5,092 bases of DNA, from assembly GCA_024276775.1 (NCBI GenBank), contig JAJRWO010000197.1, positions 1-5,092 on the forward strand, read 5' to 3'. The position numbers and the translations under genes are program-made. Positions 1-4,893 of the stretch are shown in pieces (the first letter of the stretch is position 1; each line of letters starts with the position of its first letter). Origin of the DNA: Gammaproteobacteria bacterium (GTDB taxonomy: Bacteria; Pseudomonadota; Gammaproteobacteria; Tenderiales; Tenderiaceae). The notes under the pieces are model-generated. The model was not told the origin of the DNA. It saw only the letters and a list, made by a program, of their open reading frames with translations, and made no database searches.

Positions 1-81
1 ATTGAGTTATCAGGATAATTGACCGGCTATCGGTACCGCCAACTCACCCAGGCTGAGGCGGCTCTGCAACTGAGATAGGAA

Positions 82-99
82 CCCGCCAGGTCTGGTGGG
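82..99. other. Short G/C-rich inverted repeat
   Basis: CCCGCC and GGTGGG flank a 6-nt spacer and can form a 6-bp stem with one wobble or mismatch, depending on strand. No T tract follows on either strand, so it is a poor intrinsic terminator. It starts 4 nt after a plus-strand TAG (76-78) that might end an unidentified gene entering from the left. Confidence 0.3.
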
Positions 100-162
100 A
101 TCTCTGCCGCGCTTTTAGCAAACGATACAGAGCCACACGTAACACCATTTTCAGGCGGGAAA

Positions 163-195
163 TATGGAAGGTATGGAAGGTATGGAAGGTATGGA
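163..195. repeat. 9-bp tandem repeat TATGGAAGG, about 3.7 copies
   Basis: Three perfect copies of TATGGAAGG (163-171, 172-180, 181-189) are followed by a partial TATGGA (190-195). One frame reads as a repeating Met-Glu-Gly tripeptide from the ATG at 164, stopping at TAA 209-211. It has no ribosome binding site and is only 15 codons, so I treat it as non-coding simple repeat DNA. Copy number may vary between strains. Confidence 0.9.
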
Positions 196-198
196 TAG

Positions 199-219
199 AG
201 AGGCCTTATAAAGACCTCT
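199..219 (-). terminator. Weak candidate terminator hairpin after the tRNA genes
   Basis: On the minus strand AGAGGTC and GGCCTCT can pair as a 7-bp stem (one G-U) around a 7-nt A/T loop. On the plus strand the same position is a C-A mismatch, which favours a minus-strand RNA role. It lies about 90 nt downstream of tRNA-Glu. No clear U tract follows, so termination is only a guess. Confidence 0.25.
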
Positions 220-271
220 TATCCTCAATCATTGAACCAGATCACGCTTGATCCAGTCAGCCATGAAGCCG

Positions 272-299
272 AAGTCAGCTACTGGTTTGCAGCTGACTT
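272..299 (-). other. Perfect 9-bp inverted repeat just downstream of tRNA-Glu
   Basis: AAGTCAGCT (272-280) and AGCTGACTT (291-299) are perfect reverse complements around a 10-nt loop. In the minus-strand tRNA transcript the stem begins 11 nt after the CCA end of tRNA-Glu. It could help terminate the transcript or block 3' exonucleases during tRNA maturation. There is no U run after it, so it is not a classic intrinsic terminator. Confidence 0.4.
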
Positions 300-310
300 G
301 CGGAATAATA

Positions 311-386
311 TGGCGTCCCCAAGGGGATTCGAACCCCTGTTACCGCCGTGAAAGGGCGGTGTCCTAGGCCTCTAGACGATGGGGAC
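311..386 (-). tRNA. tRNA-Glu (anticodon UUC)
   Basis: The minus strand gives a 76-nt tRNA starting GTCCCC at 386 and ending GGGGAC-G-CCA at 311, so CCA is encoded. The acceptor stem pairs fully, the T arm has GGTTCGAATCC, and the anticodon arm CCGCC-CTTTCAC-GGCGG places TTC at the anticodon positions. It differs from E. coli tRNA-Glu(UUC) at only a few bases. It lies 18 nt downstream of tRNA-Ala and is almost certainly co-transcribed with it from the promoter at 494-522. Its charging enzyme, GltX, is encoded about 2.1 kb upstream on the same strand. Confidence 0.98.
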
Positions 387-404
387 ACACGAAACCTTGT
401 GTCC

Positions 405-480
405 TGGTGGAGCTAGGCGGGATCGAACCGCCGACCTCTACACTGCCAGTGTAGCGCTCTCCCAGCTGAGCTATAGCCCC
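405..480 (-). tRNA. tRNA-Ala (anticodon GGC)
   Basis: The minus strand gives a 76-nt tRNA starting GGGGCTA at 480 and ending TAGCTCC-A-CCA at 405, with CCA encoded. The D arm (AGCTCAGCTGGGAGAGC) and T arm (GGTTCGATCC) match bacterial tRNA-Ala. The anticodon arm CTACA-C-T-GGC-A-G-TGTAG gives GGC, which reads GCC/GCU alanine codons. It is the first gene of a two-tRNA unit (Ala, then Glu) transcribed leftwards. The 85-nt gap between it and the end of glnS contains a dedicated promoter. Confidence 0.98.
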
Positions 481-493
481 GAAAGAGAGGCGT

Positions 494-522
494 ATTCTAC
501 GAAAGCAAAGCAGTTGCGTCAA
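494..522 (-). promoter_or_regulatory. Sigma-70 promoter of the tRNA-Ala/tRNA-Glu unit
   Basis: Read on the minus strand, TTGACG (522-517) is a 5/6 match to the -35 consensus and TAGAAT (499-494) a 5/6 match to the -10, with exactly 17 bp between. Downstream, ACGCCTC resembles the GC-type discriminator of stable-RNA promoters, which is commonly linked to stringent (ppGpp/DksA) control. Transcription would begin near 485-488, a few bases before the mature tRNA-Ala 5' end at 480. Confidence 0.8.
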
Positions 523-523
523 G

Positions 524-542
524 AAAAAATATTCCATTTTTT
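524..542 (-). promoter_or_regulatory. UP-like A/T element upstream of the tRNA promoter
   Basis: Directly upstream of the -35, an A tract, a short spacer and a T tract form a block that is all A/T except for two bases in the middle; in bacterial rRNA and tRNA promoters this position binds the RNA polymerase alpha C-terminal domain. AAAAAAT (524-530) and ATTTTTT (536-542) are also a 7-bp inverted repeat, but an A/U-only stem would be too weak for a good glnS terminator. Confidence 0.55.
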
Positions 543-565
543 AACACTTGAGTTATATTTACACC

Positions 566-2257
566 CTAACCATGTTTTTTATCGGTTTTGGCCCAAGTAT
601 CACGCAAACTGACTGTGCGATTAAATACGGGTTGACCGTGGGTATGGTGAGCATCGACACAAAAATATCCCTGCCGCTCAAATTGAAACACCTCACCTGG
701 TGAGACCTGTGCAAGCGCAGGCTCAAGCACGCACCGGGTCAAATTACGCAGTGAATTGGGGTTGAGAAAATCAGTAAAAACCTTGCCTTCCTTATTCGCA
801 GCCGCATCGGGGGATGGGTGGGCAAACAGGCGATCGTACATTCGCACCTCAGCATTGATTCCGTGGCGAACAGAAACCCAATGAATAACCCCCCGCGGTT
901 TGGGCGCTCCTTCAGGCGTTTGGCCAATGGAATCGGGCACATAACGACAACGCAGCTCGATTACCTCGCCATTCGTGTCTTTAACCACCTCATCACACTG
1001 AATAATGTAGGCATTGCGCAACCGCACCGCCTTCCCCATAACCAAGCGTTTATATTTTTTGTTGGCTTCTTCGCGAAAGTCTTCCTGCTCGATATAAATT
1101 TCATTGCAAAACGGTGTCTTACGCACACCAAAACTTTCATTTTGCGGGTGGTTTGGTGACACCACCTCTTCCACTTGTCCTGCTGGGTAATTAGTGATGA
1201 CCAGTTTCAAAGGCTCTAATACAGCCATCCGTCTGGGTGCGTTGACGTTAAGTTCTTCACGGAGGGTATTCTCCAGCAACGCCATCTCCACCGTACCTTC
1301 ACTTTTGGTGACACCGATGCGTTGACAGAACTCACGCATAGCTGCGGGTGTGTATCCTCGACGGCGGATACCGGCAATAGTTGGCATACGTGGATCATCC
1401 CAGCCTTCGACAAACCCTTCTGATACCAGTTGGGTCAGTTTGCGCTTACTCAGCACTGTATATTCCAGATTTAAGCGCGAAAATTCAATCTGCTGCGGAT
1501 GGCATTCAATCGAGATATTATCCAGCACCCAGTCATAAAGTGGGCGATGATCTTCAAACTCCAGGGTACAAATGGAGTGAGTAATTCCTTCCAGCGCATC
1601 GCTAACAGGATGGGTAAAATCATACATTGGATAGATGCACCAAGCCTTACCGGTCTGATGATGTGCCACTCCATGACGAATACGGTACAACATCGGATCG
1701 CGCATGTTTATATTCGCCGCTGCCATGTCTATTTTGGCGCGTAATACCTTGCTGCCATCCTCAAATTCACCGTTTTTCATACGCTCAAACTGATCGACAT
1801 TTTCTTCCACGGAACGCTTGCGAAATGGACTGTCTTTGCCCGGCTGTTTCAAACTGCCACGGTATTCACGTGTTTCATCAGCACTCAACTCACAAACGTA
1901 AGCCTTGCCTGACTTGACCAGTTCAAGCGCAAACGCATACAACTTATCGAAGTAATTCGAGGCATAATACGGCTTATCAGCCCATTGATAACCCAACCAC
2001 CTCACATCCTCCTCAATGGCGGCAACAAACTCCATATTTTCTTTATGCGGATTGGTGTCGTCAAAACGCAGGTTGCAGCGGCCCTGGTAGTCTTCAGCAA
2101 TACCAAAATTCAGCGCAATGGCTTTGGCATGACCAATATGTAAATAACCATTCGGCTCAGGTGGAAACCGGGTGGCAATTTTGTCATGTTTACCCGAGGC
2201 TAGGTCTTCATCAATGATCTGGCGGATGAAATTAGTTGGCATGTTTGATTCGCTCAT
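566..2257 (-). CDS. glnS: Glutaminyl-tRNA synthetase (GlnRS)
   Basis: Cytoplasmic class I aminoacyl-tRNA synthetase that ligates glutamine to tRNA-Gln using ATP. The 563-residue product aligns along its whole length with E. coli GlnS. The Rossmann catalytic domain carries PPEPNGYLHIGHAK at residues 32-45 (HIGH at 40-43), DDTNP at 66-70, the GlnRS-typical WCIYPMYDFTH at 206-216 and the KMSKS-type loop LSKRK at 269-273. The C-terminal beta-barrel anticodon-binding domains follow, with conserved blocks EEANKKYKRLVMGK, GVIHWVS and FNRTVSLRDTWAK near the end. The start at 2257 fits the homologous N-terminus (MSE..PTNFIRQII) and has AAGGA 6 nt upstream; an in-frame ATG at 2305 is rejected. It lies 233 bp downstream of gltX and 85 bp upstream of tRNA-Ala. 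The gene is intact. Confidence 0.98.
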   Translation of the reverse strand: MSESNMPTNFIRQIIDEDLASGKHDKIATRFPPEPNGYLHIGHAKAIALNFGIAEDYQGRCNLRFDDTNPHKENMEFVAAIEEDVRWLGYQWADKPYYASNYFDKLYAFALELVKSGKAYVCELSADETREYRGSLKQPGKDSPFRKRSVEENVDQFERMKNGEFEDGSKVLRAKIDMAAANINMRDPMLYRIRHGVAHHQTGKAWCIYPMYDFTHPVSDALEGITHSICTLEFEDHRPLYDWVLDNISIECHPQQIEFSRLNLEYTVLSKRKLTQLVSEGFVEGWDDPRMPTIAGIRRRGYTPAAMREFCQRIGVTKSEGTVEMALLENTLREELNVNAPRRMAVLEPLKLVITNYPAGQVEEVVSPNHPQNESFGVRKTPFCNEIYIEQEDFREEANKKYKRLVMGKAVRLRNAYIIQCDEVVKDTNGEVIELRCRYVPDSIGQTPEGAPKPRGVIHWVSVRHGINAEVRMYDRLFAHPSPDAAANKEGKVFTDFLNPNSLRNLTRCVLEPALAQVSPGEVFQFERQGYFCVDAHHTHGQPVFNRTVSLRDTWAKTDKKHG

Positions 2258-2263
2258 TGTTTT

Positions 2264-2268
2264 TCCTT
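2264..2268 (-). promoter_or_regulatory. glnS Shine-Dalgarno site
   Basis: AAGGA on the minus strand lies 6 nt from the ATG at 2257. It decides the start codon against the upstream in-frame ATG at 2305, which would add 16 residues absent from the family and lie across a hairpin. Confidence 0.8.
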
Positions 2269-2273
2269 TAACG

Positions 2274-2293
2274 CCCCCACCACGATGAGGGGG
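2274..2293 (-). other. G/C hairpin in the glnS leader
   Basis: CCCCC and GGGGG flank a 10-nt loop, with one further possible C-G pair inside. In the minus-strand mRNA the stem ends 5 nt before the AAGGA of glnS. It is too far from a U run to act as a normal terminator. A stem this close to the ribosome site could modulate translation or define an mRNA 5' end. That role is inference. Confidence 0.45.
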
Positions 2294-2319
2294 AACAAAA
2301 TCCATTAAGGAATGGAAAT

Positions 2320-2348
2320 GATATAACGTTTATAAATGGCACTCTAAA
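2320..2348 (-). promoter_or_regulatory. Weak candidate glnS promoter in the gltX-glnS gap
   Basis: The 233-bp gap between gltX and glnS is long for a simple operon and is A/T-rich near glnS. On the minus strand TTTAGA (2348-2343), a 17-bp spacer and TATATC (2325-2320) give a 4/6 plus 4/6 match to sigma-70. A better -35-like TTGACA occurs further upstream (around 2461-2466) without a convincing -10. Read-through from gltX is equally possible. I see no coding sequence in the gap. Confidence 0.2.
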
Positions 2349-2490
2349 TTTAGTCTCTGATTTGGACATTCTAATTGAGGAGAAATACAGCACTAACCGG
2401 GCTAAAGCGAGCGTTTTCCGATTGAAGAACGTCCAAAGAGGCCCTGAAGCAGTGGTGCCAGTTGTCAACGCTATATGATAACGTCCATTC

Positions 2491-3891
2491 CTAACCCGCT
2501 TTAATGAATTCAATCGCCCTCAAAAAGCGACGCCGGCAAGTCTCTTGGCCTAGCAGATAAAGCACTAGGTCAAGGTCAGGTGATGCGGTTCCTCCCGTCA
2601 CAGCTAAACGTGCCGGCATGCCCACTTTGCCAAAACCCACCTCAAACTTATCCACTATTTGTTGCAAGGTGGCATGAATAGACTCACGACTCCACTCTGC
2701 CATCGTGCCCATTCCATCATACAAGGCGGCCAAAACATTAGCCGCTTCACCGGCAAAGGCCTTTTTGGCCGATTTAGGATTATATTCCACCGGGTCGCGA
2801 TAATAAAATTCACACACCTTGGCCAAATCCACCAACGTTTTGGCCTTTTCGCACTGCGCCTTGATCACGTCAAGAATATCGGGGCCGTTAGACGGGTCAA
2901 TATCAATATTGCCCAGGTGATAGCTAAGATGATGAGCCACATGGGCGGGATCAGAATTCATAATATATTGATGGTTCAACCACAGCAGTTTTTCCTGATT
3001 AAAGGTAGACGCGGCCTTATTGCACCCTTCAAGGCTAAACAGGCTGATCATCTCATCCAGCGAAAAGACTTCCTGGTCGCCATGAGACCAGCCCAGCCGC
3101 ACTAGGTAATTCAATAACGCTTCTGGCATATAGCCTTCATCACGATAAGACATTACACCCACCGCGCCATGGCGCTTGGACAGGCGCTTACCATCCCCCC
3201 CCAAAATCATCGGCAAGTGGGCGTACTTGGGCGGTTCAATCTTCAATGCCTTGAGAATATTGATCTGCCGCGGAGTATTGTTAAGGTGGTCATCACCACG
3301 GATGACATAATCCACCTTCATGTCAGCATCATCAACCACCACGGTTAAATTATAGGTTGGAGAGCCATCAGGCCTGGCGATAACCAGGTCATCCAGCTCT
3401 CTGTTTTTAATCACAACCTTGCCCTTGATCAAATCATCGACCACCACTTCACCATCAGCGGGATTACGAAAGCGAACCACAGGCTGCACACCATCGCGTG
3501 GCTCGGCAGCATCACGACATTTACCGTTGTAACGCGGTTTTTGTTTGTTGACCATCTGCTGTTCGCGCATCGTATCCAATTCTTCCCTGGAGCAATAACA
3601 GTAGTAGGCATCCCCCTGATCCAACAGCTGCTGGATGACTTTTTTGTAACGGTCGAAGCGTTCGGTCTGATAAAACGGCCCTTCATCATATTCCAGCCCT
3701 AACCAGGTCATGCCTTCAAGAATGGCATTCACCGATTCGGCAGAGGAACGTTCCAAATCGGTATCCTCGATACGCAGCACAAAGCGACCACCGTGCTTGC
3801 GAGCATAAAGCCAGGAAAATAGCGCCGTTCGGGCGCCACCAATATGCAGATAGCCCGTCGGACTGGGGGCAAAGCGGGTACGTACCGTCAT
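2491..3891 (-). CDS. gltX: Glutamyl-tRNA synthetase (GluRS)
   Basis: Cytoplasmic class I synthetase that charges tRNA-Glu with glutamate; Glu-tRNA also feeds tetrapyrrole synthesis through the C5 pathway in bacteria of this kind. The 466-residue product is close to the usual length (E. coli 471). The catalytic domain begins at once with RFAPSPTGYLHIGGARTA (HIGG at 16-19), then VLRIEDTD (38-45), ELDDL (165-169), VIRGDDHLNNTPRQI (196-210) and the KMSKS-type loop RLSKRHGAV (236-244). The C-terminal part is the all-helical anticodon-binding region, ending with VGMGKVGMP-type and AIEFIKAG sequence. The zinc-site cysteines C98, C100 and C125 are present, but the fourth E. coli ligand, His127, is Asp. 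The start at 3891 has AAGG 7 nt upstream. The gene is intact and has its own likely promoter. Confidence 0.98.
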   Translation of the reverse strand: MTVRTRFAPSPTGYLHIGGARTALFSWLYARKHGGRFVLRIEDTDLERSSAESVNAILEGMTWLGLEYDEGPFYQTERFDRYKKVIQQLLDQGDAYYCYCSREELDTMREQQMVNKQKPRYNGKCRDAAEPRDGVQPVVRFRNPADGEVVVDDLIKGKVVIKNRELDDLVIARPDGSPTYNLTVVVDDADMKVDYVIRGDDHLNNTPRQINILKALKIEPPKYAHLPMILGGDGKRLSKRHGAVGVMSYRDEGYMPEALLNYLVRLGWSHGDQEVFSLDEMISLFSLEGCNKAASTFNQEKLLWLNHQYIMNSDPAHVAHHLSYHLGNIDIDPSNGPDILDVIKAQCEKAKTLVDLAKVCEFYYRDPVEYNPKSAKKAFAGEAANVLAALYDGMGTMAEWSRESIHATLQQIVDKFEVGFGKVGMPARLAVTGGTASPDLDLVLYLLGQETCRRRFLRAIEFIKAG

Positions 3892-3898
3892 TTCAGCG

Positions 3899-3902
3899 CC
3901 TT
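3899..3902 (-). promoter_or_regulatory. gltX ribosome binding site
   Basis: AAGG on the minus strand with 7 nt to the ATG at 3891. The start coincides with the conserved N-terminus of GluRS, so it is secure. Confidence 0.7.
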
Positions 3903-3922
3903 AAATCCTTGTTGTCACAATA

Positions 3923-3935
3923 TTTCTGTCAGAAA
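3923..3935. promoter_or_regulatory. 13-bp palindrome in the gltX leader
   Basis: TTTCTG and CAGAAA are perfect reverse complements around one central base. It sits about 32 bp upstream of the gltX start and at or just after the transcription start expected from the extended -10 at 3944-3952, where an operator could act. No known regulator site is recognised, and a chance A/T-flanked palindrome is possible. Confidence 0.3.
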
Positions 3936-3943
3936 AGTCCATC

Positions 3944-3952
3944 ATTCTATCA
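3944..3952 (-). promoter_or_regulatory. Candidate gltX promoter, extended -10
   Basis: On the minus strand TGATAGAAT combines a TGn extension with TAGAAT, a 5/6 match to the -10. No good -35 lies 16-18 bp upstream (CCGTAA at 17 bp), as is common for extended -10 promoters. The predicted start near 3937 gives a leader of about 45 nt. Confidence 0.45.
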
Positions 3953-4019
3953 AACCTGAGCGTATATTACGGCAGCGAATACCCGCGCTAGCCCCTACAT
4001 TCTAAAAAATCAGTTGAAC

Positions 4020-4047
4020 GGGAATGGGGAATGGGGAATGGGGAATG
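4020..4047 (+). repeat. 4 x 7-bp GGGAATG tandem repeat, G-quadruplex motif
   Basis: Four perfect copies of GGGAATG give four plus-strand G tracts (one of three, three of four bases) separated by AAT, which fits the usual pattern of G3+ tracts with loops of 1-7 nt for an intramolecular G-quadruplex. It lies 128 bp upstream of gltX, beyond its likely promoter, and just downstream of the truncated minus-strand gene tail. It may vary in copy number by slippage. Confidence 0.9.
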
Positions 4048-4073
4048 CAAGATATTGCTTTCAAAAAGCGAGA

Positions 4074-4181
4074 TCACTGACTCACTTCGCGAAAAAGCAA
4101 TTGATATCGACTGACGCCTTCGCCTTCTGGACGAGTCACACTATACGCTTTCGGCGGCACAACCGCGCCGTCTAAAAATAC
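4074..4181 (-). pseudogene. C-terminal fragment of an unidentified protein, cut by an IS3-type element
   Basis: From 4181 down to a TGA at 4076-4074 the minus strand has a 35-codon open frame with protein-like composition, beginning VFLDGAVVPPKAYSV and ending RYQLLFREVSQ. It has no start codon of its own, and its upstream side runs straight into the IS end at 4182. The simplest reading is the 3' end of a gene interrupted by insertion; the rest would lie beyond the IS cluster, right of the window, or is lost. I do not recognise the family, and no membrane segment or catalytic motif is visible in this piece. It points the same way as gltX and ends 182 bp before it. The reading rests on composition and on exact abutment with the IS end, so chance openness cannot be excluded. 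Confidence 0.5.
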
Positions 4182-4206
4182 TGAAGTGGTCCCCGAAAGC
4201 TGGACA
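4182..4206 (+). repeat. Left terminal inverted repeat of the first IS3 element
   Basis: It begins with the TG dinucleotide typical of IS3-family ends and shares GAAGTGG, a C run and CTG.ACA with the IS end at 4832-4854, which lies in the same orientation 650 bp away. It marks the boundary of the interrupted gene tail at 4181. Confidence 0.7.
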
Positions 4207-4248
4207 GGTTGTTAAGCTCTAATACAGCCAATTAGAGGGCACCTAATC

Positions 4249-4529
4249 ATGAGCAAGAAACGTAAACAATATTCCAGTGGATTCAAAGCAAAAGCAGCCT
4301 TGGCGGCCATTCGGGGGGATGAAACCGTCCCGCAACTGGCTGCTCGGCATGGACTCCATCCCACCCAGATCAATACCTGGAAAAATAACTCACTGAGCAA
4401 GCCTCAGAGTTATTTTCACGCAGCAATAGCAGCAAAAAACAGGATGAACACAATATTGATGATTGACATCGCGTCATTGGACAGCTGACGGTGGAACGTG
4501 ATTTTTTAGCACGAAAACTCAATCATTAA
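4249..4529 (+). pseudogene. Degenerate IS3-family orfA (transposase helix-turn-helix subunit)
   Basis: OrfA of IS3 elements is the DNA-binding part of the transposase. The N-terminus MSKKRKQYSSGFKAKAALAA, then ETVPQLAARHGLHPTQINTW (helix-turn-helix, about residues 25-45), is clear. After the Trp codon the frame is lost: the family sequence resumes in another frame at 4389 as LTEQASELFSRSNSSKKQD, as expected if one base was deleted around 4384-4388. That frame then meets a TGA at 4464-4466 where a Leu codon is expected, before continuing HRVIGQLTVERDFLARKLNH to TAA at 4527-4529. The un-shifted frame ends at 4488 with unrelated residues. The ancestral product would be about 93 residues, a normal size. 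A GAGG lies about 10 nt before the ATG. Confidence 0.85.
4502..4508 (+). promoter_or_regulatory. Relic programmed -1 frameshift site of the IS3 element
   Basis: In the restored orfA frame the bases read gaT TTT TTA, a canonical X XXY YYZ heptamer. Slipping back by one base enters the open orfB frame, which has no stop from 4508 onward. IS3 elements make the fused OrfAB transposase this way. Because orfA is interrupted upstream, the site can no longer serve that purpose. Confidence 0.6.
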
Positions 4530-4830
4530 GTTTTGATGTACGAAAGCAGGTGATTGAGCCCCCTGAAAGCCTGAGCAAGACCCGTCAGTGCGCTCTGTTG
4601 GGTCTGCCTCGCTTAACCTATTACGATCAGCCACAACCGATAAATGATGATGCGTTAAGCTTGTTACGGCGGATGGATGAGCAATATCTGAAAACGCCGC
4701 AGTACGGTAGTCGCAGCTATTCGACCTGGCTCCACCGCCAGAGGATTGCGGTTGGGCGAAAGAAGGCCGCTTCAATGATGGCTACCCTGGGAATTATCAG
4801 GACGGCTCCCAAACCTAAAACCAGCGTCCC
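4508..4830 (+). pseudogene. 5' part of IS3-family orfB, truncated
   Basis: This is the N-terminal region of the IS3 OrfB transposase, in the -1 frame relative to restored orfA. Family landmarks are VIEPPESLSKTRQCALLGL (a GTG at 4550 is a possible internal start), RLTYY, LLRRMDEQYLKTPQYGSRSY, then a helix-turn-helix-like segment and the linker PKPKTSVP that normally precedes HKVYPYLLR. At about 4830 the match ends. A few unrelated residues encoded by the next IS end follow, to a TGA at 4850-4852. The rve integrase core with its DDE residues (normally about 170 further residues) is missing, so this could not be an active transposase. Truncation by insertion of the second element is the simplest cause. 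Confidence 0.85.
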
Positions 4831-4831
4831 A

Positions 4832-4854
4832 GAAGTGGCCCCCCATCTCTGACA
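4832..4854 (-). repeat. Right terminal inverted repeat of the second IS3-type element
   Basis: Compared with the left end at 4182-4206, it shares GAAGTGG, the following C run, CTG and ACA, with one gap. The terminal T of the usual TG is an A here (4831), so the outermost base is degenerate or the join is not a clean insertion. Confidence 0.6.
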
Positions 4855-4893
4855 TAATGAATTCGCTTTTATAAGTGAAATCCTGAGTCTCAA

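Larger units (their letters stand above)
1..310. other. Left flank, no recognisable gene
   Basis: No gene can be supported here. Short open stretches exist on both strands: a plus-strand frame ending in TAG at 76-78, another open from 79 to a TAG at 196-198, and a minus-strand frame ending in TGA near position 14. None has a recognisable family motif, and all are short enough to be chance. The stretch contains a 9-bp tandem repeat (163-195) and three inverted repeats, listed separately. It lies downstream of the tRNA genes and could include the 3' end of a gene that starts left of the window. Confidence 0.6.
4182..4830 (+). mobile_element. IS3-family insertion sequence remnant (left end, orfA, 5' part of orfB)
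   Basis: A terminal inverted repeat starts with TGAAGTGGTCCCC at 4182 and ends near 4206 in CTGGACA. It is followed by orfA, a slippery site and orfB in the -1 frame, the classical IS3 organisation. The element is non-functional: orfA has a frameshift and a nonsense codon, and orfB stops being recognisable at about 4830, before any catalytic DDE residue. At that point the end of a second, oppositely oriented IS begins. The right end and any target duplication are not visible; the bases left of the element are ATAC. Confidence 0.85.

Noticed and set aside
163..195. CRISPR array
   Set aside because: Repeats are 9 bp and directly adjacent with no spacers; the same holds for the 7-bp repeat at 4020-4047.
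79..198. Plus-strand 39-codon open stretch between two TAG codons
   Set aside because: No start codon, no recognised family, and its end is made of the 9-bp repeat.
164..211. 15-codon Met-Glu-Gly repeat peptide
   Set aside because: Product of a simple tandem repeat with no ribosome site; too short to support.
379..612. Plus-strand 77-codon open frame
   Set aside because: It runs antisense through tRNA-Ala, the tRNA promoter and the end of glnS; it has no ribosome site and no family signal.
818..1159. Plus-strand 113-codon open frame inside glnS
   Set aside because: Antisense shadow of the well-conserved glnS coding sequence.
2258..2305. Longer glnS start at the in-frame ATG at 2305
   Set aside because: The added residues are not found in GlnRS proteins, cross a G/C hairpin, and the ATG at 2257 has a proper AAGGA site.
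2258..2490. T-box or other known riboswitch upstream of glnS
   Set aside because: No T-box sequence or specifier arrangement is visible, and T-boxes are largely confined to Gram-positive bacteria.
2268..2513. Minus-strand 81-codon open frame across the gltX-glnS gap
   Set aside because: It begins inside the gltX end in another frame, has low-complexity composition, no recognisable domain, and its stop lies against the glnS ribosome site.
2659..3105. Plus-strand 148-codon open frame inside gltX
   Set aside because: Antisense shadow of gltX; the protein has no recognisable features.
4506..4775. Minus-strand 89-codon open frame opposite the first orfB
   Set aside because: Shadow of the plus-strand IS3 orfB, whose family motifs are clear.
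4772..4893. Continuation of the minus-strand frame past the orfB deletion junction
   Set aside because: After about 4951 the frame has no IS3 similarity; it passes through the IS end and into the antisense of the neighbouring orfB, so these codons are accidental.
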